Assembly (NCBI RefSeq): GCF_029360775.1
Contig: NZ_JARKMZ010000036.1
Coordinates: forward strand, 62,001-126,000
Direction of reading: 5' to 3'
Length of the DNA stretch: 64,000 bases
From: Daejeonella sp. H1SJ63
GTDB lineage: Bacteria; Bacteroidota; Bacteroidia; Sphingobacteriales; Sphingobacteriaceae
Shown: positions 1 through 9,399 of the stretch, piece after piece
How positions within the stretch are numbered: the first letter of the stretch is position 1
How the letters are laid out: every line of letters starts with the position of its first letter
Position numbers and translations under genes: made by a program
The notes under the pieces: generated by a model
What the model was told of the DNA's origin: nothing
The model's input: only the letters and a program-made list of their open reading frames with translations
The model's database searches: none

Positions 1-2
1 CC

Positions 3-1079
3 ATGAGGTTTAGCGTATTTATTGCCTTTTCTGTGCTGCTTTATTCCTGCAGCAGTTCTGATGAAAGAATCAGGCCTGAGATTCAGCCGATTTCGGAATC
101 TGTTTATGCCTCGGGAACTTTGAAAAGCAAGGGACAGTATCAGGCATTTGCAACCGTTAATGGTATTATTGAGGAGATTTTTGTTGATGAGGGGGATACG
201 CTAAAAAAAGGCGATCCGATACTGAGAATTTCGAATGAAGTTCAACAGTTAAATGCCGAGAATGCCAGGCTGGCAGCAGATTATAATGACCTTGCTGCAA
301 ATAAGGACAAGCTTCATGAAGCCGCCTCCCAGATTGATCTTACCCGAAGTAAGATGAAAAATGATTCGGCGATTTATCATCGCCAGAAAAATCTGTGGGA
401 TCAGCAGGTTGGATCTAAAAATGAACTCGAACAGCGTGAACTTGCTTACCTCAATTCCGGGAATGCCTATAGTAATGCCATTATCCGGTATAATGAGCTG
501 AAACGTCAGCTTAGTTTTGCTTCATCTCAGGCAAAGGGAAATTTATCGATTTCACAGACTCTCTCATCTGATTTTGTGCTCAGAAGCGAGATGGATGGTA
601 TTGTTTACAGTATTAACAGGTCGGTAGGCGAGATCGTAGGACCCCAGAATCCGCTGGCAGTTATTGGCAGTTCAAAAGACTTTATTCTGGAAATGCAGAT
701 CGACGAAAAAGATATTCTGCTGGTCAGGCAGGGGATGAAAGTGCTGGTGAAACTCGACAGTTATAATGACCGGGTATTTGAAGCGGTGCTGACACGCCTT
801 AACCCTTTGATGAACGAGCGTACACAAACTTTTACCGTAGAGGCGGAGTTTGTACAAATACCGGAACATTTATTTCCCAACACCAGCTTCGAGGCGAGTA
901 TACTGATTCAGACAAAAGATAAAGCATTGCTGATTCCACGCAATTATGTTTTTAAGGATTCCCTGGTCCTGAAAGCGGGTGGAGATACCCAGCGTGTAAA
1001 AATCGGGTTGAAAGATTATAAAAAAGTAGAAATTCTTGAAGGGCTGCGTGAAACAGATGAATTGATCCTGCCTGAATAA
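3..1079 (+). CDS. Periplasmic adaptor lipoprotein of an ABC efflux system (HlyD/MacA family)
   Basis: This is a membrane-fusion/adaptor protein expected to sit in the periplasm and couple the downstream ABC permease to export. The N-terminus is a lipoprotein signal with lipobox LYSC (Cys16), so the ATG at position 3 is a good start although the window begins just before it. Residues about 40-75 form the lipoyl/barrel-sandwich half (GIIEEIFVDEGDTLKKGDPI), residues about 80-175 are a Gln/Asn/Lys-rich coiled-coil hairpin, and the second lipoyl half follows (FVLRSEMDGIVYSINRSVGE). The length of 358 aa is normal for the family. The stop codon overlaps the next start (TAATG), so the genes are translationally coupled. 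The substrate cannot be read from sequence; MacA-like or lipoprotein-release-like roles are both possible. Confidence 0.9.
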   Translation: MRFSVFIAFSVLLYSCSSSDERIRPEIQPISESVYASGTLKSKGQYQAFATVNGIIEEIFVDEGDTLKKGDPILRISNEVQQLNAENARLAADYNDLAANKDKLHEAASQIDLTRSKMKNDSAIYHRQKNLWDQQVGSKNELEQRELAYLNSGNAYSNAIIRYNELKRQLSFASSQAKGNLSISQTLSSDFVLRSEMDGIVYSINRSVGEIVGPQNPLAVIGSSKDFILEMQIDEKDILLVRQGMKVLVKLDSYNDRVFEAVLTRLNPLMNERTQTFTVEAEFVQIPEHLFPNTSFEASILIQTKDKALLIPRNYVFKDSLVLKAGGDTQRVKIGLKDYKKVEILEGLRETDELILPE

Positions 1080-2338
1080 TGAACTTTAAACTGATTTTTT
1101 CTATCGCCAGATCACTGATGTTAGCCCGCTGGAGGCAAACGATGGTGGCTGCTTTTGGAGTTACCTTTGGCATTGCGATGTTTGTTAGTTTGTTAAGCTT
1201 TATGTCGGGTTTGAACGACCTTCTGGATGGGCTTATCCTGAACCGTACCCCTCATATACGCCTCTACAATGAAATTCAGCCAACGGCAGATCAACCGATT
1301 GATATGTCTGATACACATAAGTCATATCACAATTTTGTAAAATCGGTTAAGCCAAAGCAGGAGCGGCCTGAGATCTATAATAATATGGCGATAATGAATT
1401 TCCTGAAATCCGATAATCGCGTTTTGGGAATTGCTCCTAAAATTACCACGCAGGTGTTTTATAATGTTGGTGTGATCGATTTAACGGGTGCTGTTAACGG
1501 CATTGATGTGGAAGCTGAAAATAGCTTGTTTAATTTTCAGGACTATGTAGTTGAAGGTGATTATATCGATCTGAAAAATACACCGAACAGCATCATGCTT
1601 GGTAAGGGATTGGCCGGCAAGATGCTGGCTTCAATCGGAGATGTTATTCAGTTAACCACTTCAAGGGGCGAGAGAACTCAGCTCAAAGTAGTGGGAATCT
1701 TTCAGTCGGGTTTGCAGGATGCAGACAATACTCAGAGTTATGCATCGATTATCACTACCCAGAAATTACTCGGCGAGTCAGTAAACTATATAACCGATAT
1801 ACAGATTAAGCTTAAGGATATCACAATGGCACCGCAGATTGCCAGAGAATACGGAAAATTGTTTGATGTAGACGCTGTAGATATTCAAACAGCCAACTCG
1901 CAGTTTGAAACCGGAAGTTCAGTTCGTTCGATCATTTCTTATGCAGTAGGTATAACCCTTTTGATTGTTGCCGGCTTTGGGATCTATAATATCCTGAACA
2001 TGATGATCTATGAGAAAATGGATTCAATTGCAATTCTGAAAGCAACAGGATTTTCTGGTAAAGATGTGAACCGGATTTTTACCAGTATTGCTCTTAGTAT
2101 TGGGATATTGGGCGGTTTGCTTGGTCTTATCCTTGGTTTCAGTCTGTCGCTGATTATTGATCAGATTCCATTTAATACGGCATCCTTGCCAACAATTAAA
2201 ACCTATCCCATCAATTATAATCCCCGGTTTTATATGATCGGGATTTGTTTTTCCTTGCTTACAACATATTTGGCCGGGTATTTACCATCGCGAAAAGCAA
2301 GCAGGGTAGATCCGGTAATCATTATCAGAGGGAAATAA
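1079..2338 (+). CDS. ABC transporter permease, FtsX/MacB type
   Basis: This is the inner-membrane permease of the efflux or mechanotransmission type. It has an N-terminal membrane segment (about residues 20-43), a large periplasmic MacB_PCD-like domain (about 45-280), and three C-terminal membrane helices (about 285-305, 335-360, 385-405) ending in the usual VDPVIIIRGK tail. The 419 aa match LolC/E- or MacB-permease-sized proteins. Unlike E. coli MacB the ATPase is not fused; it is encoded by the next gene one base downstream. With the preceding adaptor this makes a complete MacAB-like module, but no outer membrane TolC gene is visible (it may lie upstream of the window). Confidence 0.9.
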   Translation: MNFKLIFSIARSLMLARWRQTMVAAFGVTFGIAMFVSLLSFMSGLNDLLDGLILNRTPHIRLYNEIQPTADQPIDMSDTHKSYHNFVKSVKPKQERPEIYNNMAIMNFLKSDNRVLGIAPKITTQVFYNVGVIDLTGAVNGIDVEAENSLFNFQDYVVEGDYIDLKNTPNSIMLGKGLAGKMLASIGDVIQLTTSRGERTQLKVVGIFQSGLQDADNTQSYASIITTQKLLGESVNYITDIQIKLKDITMAPQIAREYGKLFDVDAVDIQTANSQFETGSSVRSIISYAVGITLLIVAGFGIYNILNMMIYEKMDSIAILKATGFSGKDVNRIFTSIALSIGILGGLLGLILGFSLSLIIDQIPFNTASLPTIKTYPINYNPRFYMIGICFSLLTTYLAGYLPSRKASRVDPVIIIRGK

Positions 2339-2339
2339 A

Positions 2340-3020
2340 ATGAGTCAGAAAATACTGGAAGCCAGACATGTCAATAAATATTTCCACGATCCCATAACTG
2401 TACAGGTTCTGAATGATGTCAGTTTCTCGCTAAACAAGGGAGAGTTTGTTTCCATCACTGGTAAATCCGGCTGCGGTAAATCCACTCTTTTATACATCAT
2501 GTCAACTATGGATACCGACTATCAGGGCGAAATACTGATAGACGGAATAAGCATGTCAGGAAAGCAGGAAGCAGATCTAGCCCTGATCAGAAACGAGAAA
2601 ATAGGCTTTGTCTTTCAGTTTCATTATTTGCTGAATGAATTTTCTGTATTAAAGAATGTGATGCTACCGGCTTTGAAACTGGGTAAATATCCCGAAGATG
2701 AACTTGAACACAGGGCATATGAAAAGCTGAGGATTCTGGGGATTGAAGCAGAAGCTTTGAAGAAACCGAATCAGCTGTCTGGCGGACAAAAGCAGCGTGT
2801 CGCTATTGCCCGTGCACTGATCAATGATCCACTGATTATCATGGGAGATGAACCAACAGGGAACCTGGATAAGAAAAACAGCGAAATTGTCTTTGATATT
2901 TTTAAAGAACTTGCCGAAGTCTACCTTCAGTCATTGCTCATTGTTACGCACGATAATGAGTTTGCTTCACGCACCAATCGTATTATCGAGATGGAGGATG
3001 GCAGAATTATTTCTCATTGA
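2340..3020 (+). CDS. ABC transporter ATP-binding protein (LolD/MacB-ATPase type)
   Basis: This cytoplasmic ATPase powers the permease encoded immediately upstream. Walker A is GKSGCGKST at residues 41-49, the Q-loop lies in VFQFHYLL, the signature is LSGGQ, Walker B is [13 protein letters not shown], and the switch His is in VTHD. These are the hallmarks of the MacB/LolD/FtsE subgroup, which has the characteristic DEPTGNLD. The 226 aa are typical. It is the last gene of the three-gene operon; the next gene downstream is on the other strand. Confidence 0.93.
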   Translation: MSQKILEARHVNKYFHDPITVQVLNDVSFSLNKGEFVSITGKSGCGKSTLLYIMSTMDTDYQGEILIDGISMSGKQEADLALIRNEKIGFVFQFHYLLNEFSVLKNVMLPALKLGKYPEDELEHRAYEKLRILGIEAEALKKPNQLSGGQKQRVAIARALINDPLIIMGDEPTGNLDKKNSEIVFDIFKELAEVYLQSLLIVTHDNEFASRTNRIIEMEDGRIISH

Positions 3021-3066
3021 ATGGTCTCTCAGAACTTCAACAATTTGATCTGATGGTTTGAATGAA

Positions 3067-3921
3067 TTACTGAGGTTTACATTCGCAGATGTCTCGTACC
3101 TCCTGCAGTATTTTTTGGATTCTGTTAGGAGAAATGCGCATATTTTTCAAAATGTCAGGATTTTCCGCCAGACTTTTACATAAGACTATACCTTGAGTAA
3201 GCAGCTGTGTTTTTTCATCCATTGTGATGGTCAGTAAACTGGTTACAGGATGTAAACCCGATCGGTCGATAACAGATTTTAGGCTTTTTTCACCGGGATA
3301 GTCCCAGCTCAGCATGAACATGCCCATGCATTGGCCGTATTGCAATGCATCAGCCGAAAAGCGGGTATTGGTTACCAATCCTCCCAGTATGGTTTTATGC
3401 CCAAACTCTTTCTTCTTTTTTAACTCAGACTCCACATCCTTAAATCTTGAATGAATGTATAAAGGCACTTTGACATCACAGAAGCGACGCTGATCACTGT
3501 GAAATTTACATTCGATGATCAGATGACGATCTTCTTTATTGGCGATGATATCAATCTCATGGCTAACGCAATGCCCCTTCACAATTTCTCCGACTCTGGT
3601 TTCGTAGTTCCTGAATTTTAACAGCTCACTGATGTATTTTTCGAATGGAAAACCACTTGGTCCCAATTCCAGGATTGCCCGTTTAAGTTTATACCTGGAT
3701 GCCGATGAGCCTGATTTTTTTCTCAGCATTGAAAATGCGATGCGGTAGATCTCACGGGTTGGTATGAGATCGTAAAGTTCAGTTTTGATTTTTTCTACAA
3801 CCTCTTCAATGGTATCCGGATCGGCATTAGATCGCTTCAGGGAGTTTTTAAGTCTTTTTTCGTCAAAAAGTACTTTTTCTCCCGACATCTTTGTTACGTA
3901 AATTTCCTGAGGTTTGTTCAT
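3067..3921 (-). CDS. ATP-cone domain fused to a PD-(D/E)XK (Mrr-like) endonuclease domain
   Basis: Starting at the ATG at 3921 the protein has 284 aa. A longer reading from a TTG at 3954 would place that start inside a -7 promoter box (TATATTTG, minus strand), so I prefer 3921. Residues about 7-88 form an ATP-cone like that of NrdR and ribonucleotide reductase (VTKMSGEKVLFDEKRLKNSL, then the Arg/Lys-rich second half). Residues about 105-165 look like a Mrr-type restriction nuclease core: HEIDIIA (H121, E122, D124) followed by IIECK (E137, K139). The C-terminal third is unassigned. ATP-cones sense ATP/dATP, so a nucleotide-gated nuclease is an inference. It stands alone, with no methyltransferase beside it. 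Confidence 0.75.
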   Translation of the reverse strand: MNKPQEIYVTKMSGEKVLFDEKRLKNSLKRSNADPDTIEEVVEKIKTELYDLIPTREIYRIAFSMLRKKSGSSASRYKLKRAILELGPSGFPFEKYISELLKFRNYETRVGEIVKGHCVSHEIDIIANKEDRHLIIECKFHSDQRRFCDVKVPLYIHSRFKDVESELKKKKEFGHKTILGGLVTNTRFSADALQYGQCMGMFMLSWDYPGEKSLKSVIDRSGLHPVTSLLTITMDEKTQLLTQGIVLCKSLAENPDILKNMRISPNRIQKILQEVRDICECKPQ

Positions 3922-3951
3922 ACTGCTACCTGTGCTGTTTTCTGTATAATT

Positions 3952-3959
3952 CAAATATA
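3952..3959 (-). promoter_or_regulatory. -7 element of the ATP-cone nuclease gene
   Basis: On the minus strand the sequence reads TATATTTG, an exact fit to the Bacteroidota -7 consensus TAnnTTTG. It lies 30 bases ahead of the ATG at 3921. A convincing -33 element was not found. Confidence 0.5.
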
Positions 3960-3994
3960 CAGATCAAATTACGTAAGACAGAGTTCTCTTCGAA

Positions 3995-4468
3995 TCAAAG
4001 CGTCTGCTCAGTCGTTAAGCGGCCGTATTTCAGGATCATTGCCAGCTGACCGGCATGATATGCTGTATGAGTGATGATACGTCCAAGAGATTCGGCCTTG
4101 GTCTTGGTTCCAAACTCTTTGGTGATGACACATTCTTCCCATGCTTCCTCATCGTGAGCGAGGATAGCAGCCTTAAGCGATTCATAGGCCAGCTGGTCAT
4201 AGGCCAGAAGTTCGGCCAGGTTAGTCCATTCGCCTGTATCCTTTTGTGCAATTACGGTTTTTGCATGCACCTTAACACCTTCGTAATTGAAAACATTTTT
4301 TGCAAATAAGAGCTCTACATCGCCAATATGTCTGATCAGAAACCCGACTGAATTTGGAGCCGGAGCGAGCTTTTTTCCAAGATCCTCCTCTGTCAGATCG
4401 CTTAATAATTTTGAAAAACGAGTTCTTCCCTCTTCCCAGAGGCTTATAAATTGTTGATATTTATTCAT
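3995..4468 (-). CDS. DinB family protein
   Basis: This 157-aa protein has the four-helix DinB/YfiT layout. It opens with a helix (MNKYQQFISLWEEGRTRF), carries the metal-site pattern His in LIRHIGDVELL, and ends with the typical GRIITHTAYHAGQLAMIL segment whose two His residues would complete a metal site. DinB-like proteins include metal-dependent thiol transferases; many are stress-induced and of unknown substrate. The gene is single and is probably transcribed on its own, with the ATP-cone nuclease gene downstream on the same strand. Confidence 0.85.
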   Translation of the reverse strand: MNKYQQFISLWEEGRTRFSKLLSDLTEEDLGKKLAPAPNSVGFLIRHIGDVELLFAKNVFNYEGVKVHAKTVIAQKDTGEWTNLAELLAYDQLAYESLKAAILAHDEEAWEECVITKEFGTKTKAESLGRIITHTAYHAGQLAMILKYGRLTTEQTL

Positions 4469-4574
4469 AATAGAAATAGACTTTCCCGCTTTTCTTCTAC
4501 GGAAAAAGCAGAAAATAGTTTTCAGAATAAAATTATTTTCTGTTCAGTTAATAGCGGGCAGGAAAATCAAATGT

Positions 4575-4781
4575 TTATTTCTGCTCAGCTTTGGTTGAAA
4601 TTCGGAATAACATGTAAAGCGGGCAAAAGTTAACCAAACTGGTTAGAACTAATACGGCCCCAAGAACAAGAAGCACGATGCCAATAGTTCCTGAAATTTG
4701 TCCGGTATAATACAGAACGGCAATAATAATAGCTGCGATAATTCTGATGATTTTGTCGGTACTACCTACGTTAGCTTTCAT
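4575..4781 (-). CDS. DUF2892 (YgaP-type) small membrane protein
   Basis: This 68-aa protein has two membrane helices (about residues 12-29 and 31-50). The pattern MKANVGSTDKIIRIIAAI and the ending SLVNFCPLYMLFRIST are diagnostic of DUF2892, the membrane part of YgaP-like proteins (here without a rhodanese domain). The molecular role is unknown; family members are often linked to sulfur or stress functions. The start ATG is followed by the family's normal N-terminus. Confidence 0.85.
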   Translation of the reverse strand: MKANVGSTDKIIRIIAAIIIAVLYYTGQISGTIGIVLLVLGAVLVLTSLVNFCPLYMLFRISTKAEQK

Positions 4782-5061
4782 ATTTTTTTGTGTTGGTTTA
4801 GATTAAATATACAATTTTTTCAACAGAAATAATTTGTATATGCTTAATTTTCAAACAGATGATGGAGATAAGAGACAGGGTTGCCGCTTGCCTTTTAAGA
4901 TGAAACCGGCATGTTTAAAATAACCAGGAAGCACACAAGATAATGTCCCGACTTTTGGATGCTGTTTTTGCAGTCATGAGCCCTTCGGGGTTTAATCAGC
5001 AAAGGTTCCATCCAACAAGTAAAATAAACGGATGAAATTTACTCCTTTATTTCTTCTTTGA

Positions 5062-6156
5062 TTAAGCTCTGAAATACAGGGTAAAGGTAGAACCATGATT
5101 GACCTGGCTATCCAATGTAATACGACCTCCGAGGCTTGTTATATGGTTGTAGATGAGGTAAAGTCCGATGCCTTTGCTGTCGCTGTGATTGTGAAACTTC
5201 TGGTGCAATCCGAAAACTTTATCTTTCACTTTTTCCATGTCAAAGCCCATGCCGTTGTCTGTAAATATGATCTGGCAACCATTATCTGTCTTTTTTGATT
5301 TGATTTTGATAACAGGCGTTAATTCAGGCTGAGCATATTTGATGGAATTTGTAACCAGATTCAGGAAGATACTTTCCAGGTAAGCTTTATTGAAATTTAT
5401 GCTTTCCAGCTCAGAGAAATCAGCATCAATTTTAACTTTTGAATTTTGAATATGAGACTGTATGGAGCCCAGAACACGGTTGAGGTTTTCCTTCAGGTTC
5501 AGTTCCTCAATTTTTACGTTCAGTTTATCCTTCTGAATCATCACATCAACAGAATTGTTCAGGGTATCGTTCAGGTTTTGCGCAGATGATTTCAGGAATG
5601 AAAGATACTTCTGAATATTTTCATCAGTAATATTGAATTCATCCAGAAGGTTAATAATTGAAAGCAGGTTGTTGACCGGCGATCGCAGATCATGGGATGT
5701 GGTATAGCTGAACTGCTTAAGATCCTGGTGAACCTGGGTTAAATTAGCCAGATGCTGATTACGTTCTTCTTCCAGCTGCTTTTTCTCAGTGATGTTTTTT
5801 GCAATTGCATATACGAGCTTGTCTTCAGGTACAGGAATGGATGTCCACGATAACCAGATTACTCTGCCGTCTTTGGTCAGATAACGGTTCTCAAAGTTCA
5901 GTACAGGATTACTGTTGCTGAGTTTGGTTTGCAGGAGTTTAGTTTGTTCACGATCGTCTGGATGAACGAATGAAGTAATAGGCCTTGAGCTAAGTTCTTC
6001 AATGGAATAGCCCAATTGTTCAGACACAGCGGGATTAATCCGTTTAAAATAGCCGTCAAATCCGGCTATGCATAAAAGGTCGGGAGATAATTTGAAGAAA
6101 TTCTCAAACTTATATGAAGGGTCAATACCTAAAGCTTGCTCCTGCATGTTAAACAC
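5062..6156 (-). CDS. PAS-domain sensor histidine kinase, orphan
   Basis: The 364-aa kinase has one PAS domain (about residues 18-125, ending in the PAC motif YAIAKNITEKKQ), a HisKA-like dimerisation helix with H-box TTSHDLRSPV (phospho-acceptor His155), and a HATPase_c domain (N-box FLNLVTNSIKYA, G1 DNGMGFD, G2 SKGIGLYL). No transmembrane helix is visible, so it is probably a soluble sensor. No response regulator is adjacent, so its partner is encoded elsewhere. There is no fused receiver domain. Confidence 0.93.
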   Translation of the reverse strand: MFNMQEQALGIDPSYKFENFFKLSPDLLCIAGFDGYFKRINPAVSEQLGYSIEELSSRPITSFVHPDDREQTKLLQTKLSNSNPVLNFENRYLTKDGRVIWLSWTSIPVPEDKLVYAIAKNITEKKQLEEERNQHLANLTQVHQDLKQFSYTTSHDLRSPVNNLLSIINLLDEFNITDENIQKYLSFLKSSAQNLNDTLNNSVDVMIQKDKLNVKIEELNLKENLNRVLGSIQSHIQNSKVKIDADFSELESINFNKAYLESIFLNLVTNSIKYAQPELTPVIKIKSKKTDNGCQIIFTDNGMGFDMEKVKDKVFGLHQKFHNHSDSKGIGLYLIYNHITSLGGRITLDSQVNHGSTFTLYFRA

Positions 6157-6224
6157 GGTAAATGTTAAACAAACTTAAATAAAAAAATAACGGAACCGGA
6201 AACAAAAAGCTTAAATATTGTTAA

Positions 6225-7439
6225 TTATGAGGATAATGACTGTTTTTTGATCAGGTTCAGTCTTTCATAAACCATAAGTTTTAGTCCGCCGATCTTTTGT
6301 GAAGAATATATCCCGGACGGACCTGAAAACAGGCTGGAGATGTAGCAGGCCGGGACAATAAATGGAGCGCTTTCGAAGCCAAACAGTTCTATTCCCATAA
6401 TTGCACATGCCAGAGGAGTATTGGTTGTTCCGGCAAAAACTGCTACAAAGCCCATTCCGGCAAGCAGTGCCGTAGGAAGCGGAAATATCCAAACCAGGGT
6501 ATTCCCCAGAGCGGCACCTATGTAGAAAAGGGGAGTAACCTCGCCCCCCTTGAATCCTGCACCGATCGTAAAAGTTGTAAACAGGATCTTCATCAGAAAA
6601 TCGTAGCTATTCAGGTTTTCTGTAAAAGCCTGCTGAATAATGGGTACTCCAAGTCCGATGTACCGGGTATTACCCAGCAACCATACCGCAATGGCTATAA
6701 AAATACCCCCAGTAAGTGGTCTGAATGGTGCAAATGGAATTGTGCTCTTAAAGGTGCTTGCCCAGAAACGGTTAGATACTGTGAATAAGAAAGCTGTTAA
6801 TCCGAAAATGATGCCTGCCGATGCGGCCATTGCCATATTCTGAATACTGATTTCAGGTACTGACGGGATGGTGTAATGAGTATGACTGATATTCCATGCT
6901 GTACAGGTATAGTCGGCAATAAATGCGGATAGTAATGCAGGAATAATAGCTTTATATCTGATTTTTCCATGTACAAGTACTTCAATTGCAAATACGGCCC
7001 CTGCCCATGGAGTGCCAAAAACAGAAGCAAAACCTGCACTGATACCAATAATGATCAGCATTTTCCGGTCGTCTGCTTCGGGTTTAAAGAACCTGCTGAA
7101 CTGATCTGAAATTGCGGCAGCCATCTGAACGGCTGTGCCTTCACGACCGGCAGAGCCCCCGAAGAGGTGAGTAATCAGAGTGCCCAGCAATACCATTGGG
7201 GCCATTTTAAAGGGAATAGTTTTCTTTGGATTCTGGTATTCGTCAAAAAGCAGATTATTGCCTTTGACTACCTCTTCACCCCAGTAATGATAAGCTGTGC
7301 CTATGAGCAATCCCGCAAACGGTAAAAGTGCAATAAGCCATAAATTGCTTTCACGTAATGCGGTAAACAGATCCAGCAGGTAAAGAAAAAGAGCTGAGGC
7401 TGTTCCTGCAAGAATTCCCACCAATGCGGTAATCAGCAA
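6225..7439 (-). CDS. ClC-family chloride channel/transporter; true start probably further upstream
   Basis: The protein is a ClC-type anion channel or H+/Cl- exchanger. The selectivity-filter region GSAGREGTAVQ with the gating Glu, the PWAGAVFAIE segment with the internal Glu, GAGFKGGEVTPLFYIGAALGN and GTTNTPLACAIMGIELFG are all present in order across about ten membrane helices. The first possible conventional start inside the window is a TTG at 7439, which begins in the middle of the first helix. The frame stays open upstream as far as a stop at 7530-7532, with a hydrophilic stretch that resembles a normal N-terminus (NTPDKSNTGLILILKW) but contains no ATG, GTG or TTG. A rare ATT start at 7499 preceded by an AGG is possible. 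Confidence 0.88.
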   Translation of the reverse strand: MLITALVGILAGTASALFLYLLDLFTALRESNLWLIALLPFAGLLIGTAYHYWGEEVVKGNNLLFDEYQNPKKTIPFKMAPMVLLGTLITHLFGGSAGREGTAVQMAAAISDQFSRFFKPEADDRKMLIIIGISAGFASVFGTPWAGAVFAIEVLVHGKIRYKAIIPALLSAFIADYTCTAWNISHTHYTIPSVPEISIQNMAMAASAGIIFGLTAFLFTVSNRFWASTFKSTIPFAPFRPLTGGIFIAIAVWLLGNTRYIGLGVPIIQQAFTENLNSYDFLMKILFTTFTIGAGFKGGEVTPLFYIGAALGNTLVWIFPLPTALLAGMGFVAVFAGTTNTPLACAIMGIELFGFESAPFIVPACYISSLFSGPSGIYSSQKIGGLKLMVYERLNLIKKQSLSS

Positions 7440-7657
7440 CCATTTCAGGATAAGGATGAGTCCTGTGTTACTTTTGTCTGGTGTATTTTTCGTTTTAATG
7501 GCCTGATTTTTTTTAATCCTGATTGTAAACTAAACTCTGTTTAAAGAATAGGGCATAGTTTTACCGGCACAATTTATAAATATTTTTGATTGGTAGGATT
7601 TAGTGTAGCTGAGGATTGGAGAAATGAAACCGGTAAATCAAATACAGATATCAGCTG

Positions 7658-8833
7658 TTAAAGATCATTTTTTGAAAAAGGCAATTTCAGGAAATAAACT
7701 ACCAGAATTAATGTGCCGGTAGCAGTGCTGATAAATGCTGCTGCCGGACCGAACTGATACCAGATCAGTCCGGTAATTGAGCTTGCCAGCAGGGTAAAGA
7801 TACTTTGTAAACCTGTATAAGTTCCGATAGCAGTTGCCGTGTCTTTCTGATCCGTAATATTGCTGATCCATGCCTTTGAAACACCTTCTGTTGCGGCAGC
7901 ATATATTCCGTAAATAAAAAATAACAGAAAAAATATATAAAAGTTAGCGGTAAATGGCATGATCAGATAAACGATGGAGAATAAAATTAAACCGGCAATA
8001 AATACGGTTTTCAATCCCAGTTTATCAGCCAGAATACCAGCCGGAAATGCGAATAAGGCATAAACCAGATTGTAGAAAATATAGACTCCAATTACTGAAC
8101 TGTCGTTTAAGCCTGCCTGCCTGGCATGAAGCAGTAAAAACACATCAGAGCTATTGAACAGGGTAAAAATTAAAAGTCCGGCACTGAGTTTACGGTACAT
8201 CGCCGGACTTTCTTTCCAGTAATTCAGAAATGAAAAGAAAGAATTGCGCTTGAGTGTTTTGATTTCAGCTTGGTTCTTTTCTTTCAGCAGGAGAGAGGCG
8301 CTAATTGCCAAAAGTCCGGGAATAAATGCAATGAGGAAAAGAGTTTTATAATCGCCGGGCCGGTAATACAAATAGACCAATGCGGCTGCCGGACCAATGG
8401 CTGCACCCAGTGTATCCATGGAGCGGTGAAAGCCGAAAATCTTTCCTTTGTCTTTCCGGCCGGCTTCATCCGAAAGTATGGCATCTCTTGCTCCTGTGCG
8501 GATGCCCTTACCGATGCGGTCGAGAGTGCGGACAAAAAATATCCAGAGCGGAAAAACCGATGCCGCCATCAGGGGTTTGCTGAGTGCGCTCAGGGTATAA
8601 CCTATCTGTACAAAAGGAACTCTTTTACCCGATAAATCTGATTGTTTGCCAAAATAGCCCTTGCTTAGTCCGGCTGTAGCTTCCGCAATCCCTTCCAGAA
8701 CCCCAATCAAAACAATGGAGAACCCGATTGATTTAAGATAGATCGGCATAATAGGGTAGAGCATTTCACTCGCCATGTCGGTCAGAAGACTGATCATCGA
8801 GAGGATCCATACGGTTCGGCTGATCGCTTTCAA
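7658..8833 (-). CDS. MFS transporter
   Basis: This 391-aa major facilitator has twelve predicted helices. Motif A is GKQSDLSGKRVPFVQIGY between helices 2 and 3, and there is a conserved cytoplasmic segment RTLDRIGKGIRTGARDAILS that I associate with a subgroup of bacterial MFS proteins of unknown substrate. The start ATG gives the expected short cytoplasmic leader before helix 1 (TVWILSMISLLTDMASEM). It is a single gene on the minus strand, and no neighbouring gene suggests the cargo. Confidence 0.9.
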   Translation of the reverse strand: MKAISRTVWILSMISLLTDMASEMLYPIMPIYLKSIGFSIVLIGVLEGIAEATAGLSKGYFGKQSDLSGKRVPFVQIGYTLSALSKPLMAASVFPLWIFFVRTLDRIGKGIRTGARDAILSDEAGRKDKGKIFGFHRSMDTLGAAIGPAAALVYLYYRPGDYKTLFLIAFIPGLLAISASLLLKEKNQAEIKTLKRNSFFSFLNYWKESPAMYRKLSAGLLIFTLFNSSDVFLLLHARQAGLNDSSVIGVYIFYNLVYALFAFPAGILADKLGLKTVFIAGLILFSIVYLIMPFTANFYIFFLLFFIYGIYAAATEGVSKAWISNITDQKDTATAIGTYTGLQSIFTLLASSITGLIWYQFGPAAAFISTATGTLILVVYFLKLPFSKNDL

Positions 8834-9063
8834 ATTAGATTTTACAGGTTTTATGCTGGTTATAGTTAATCAGTTTCATTTTTGCCGGGCTTCAAACTGC
8901 AGGAGATACGATGAAAAGTTAAATGAATTTAAGCATTTAGGGTGTAAGAGTGGGGAGGAATTTCTATGATCACCGGTATCCGGAAAAAATGCAAAAGATT
9001 TTCAATACAATTAAATCATTTACATTTTATCCCGTTTTAATTCAATACTTAAAGAAAGATCCT

Positions 9064-9399
9064 TTATTCCAGATATTTTTTAGTACAGCTATTGTATACC
9101 TGTTTGATATCAGTAACGTTTTGGAAATTGTCAAATGAAATTTTTTCATTTGAACAGCTATATCCGTATGATGGTGGTATACCCAAACAGACAGGACACA
9201 TTACATTCGGGAAATAAACTATTTTATTCTGATACTTGCCGGAGTACAGGTTAACTTCCATTGCATTCTCTTCTGTGCATTTCAACTCATTATCAAATAG
9301 CTGTTTCATCCGGATTGCACATTCAGATGCATCTGTCTGATCTTTTTCACAACTGCTGAGCGAGAAAGCAATCATGAATACGACTAATATTTTTTTCAT
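9064..9399 (-). CDS. Small Cys-rich lipoprotein, unknown function
   Basis: This 111-aa protein begins with a lipoprotein signal peptide (MKKILVVFMIAFSLSSC, lipobox LSSC, Cys17). The mature part contains six more cysteines, including a CPVC motif (MCPVCLGIPPSYG) that could form disulfides or bind metal. I do not recognise a family. It is transcribed alone, next to the left edge of the accessory island. A translated product is likely because of the clean signal peptide. Confidence 0.7.
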   Translation of the reverse strand: MKKILVVFMIAFSLSSCEKDQTDASECAIRMKQLFDNELKCTEENAMEVNLYSGKYQNKIVYFPNVMCPVCLGIPPSYGYSCSNEKISFDNFQNVTDIKQVYNSCTKKYLE

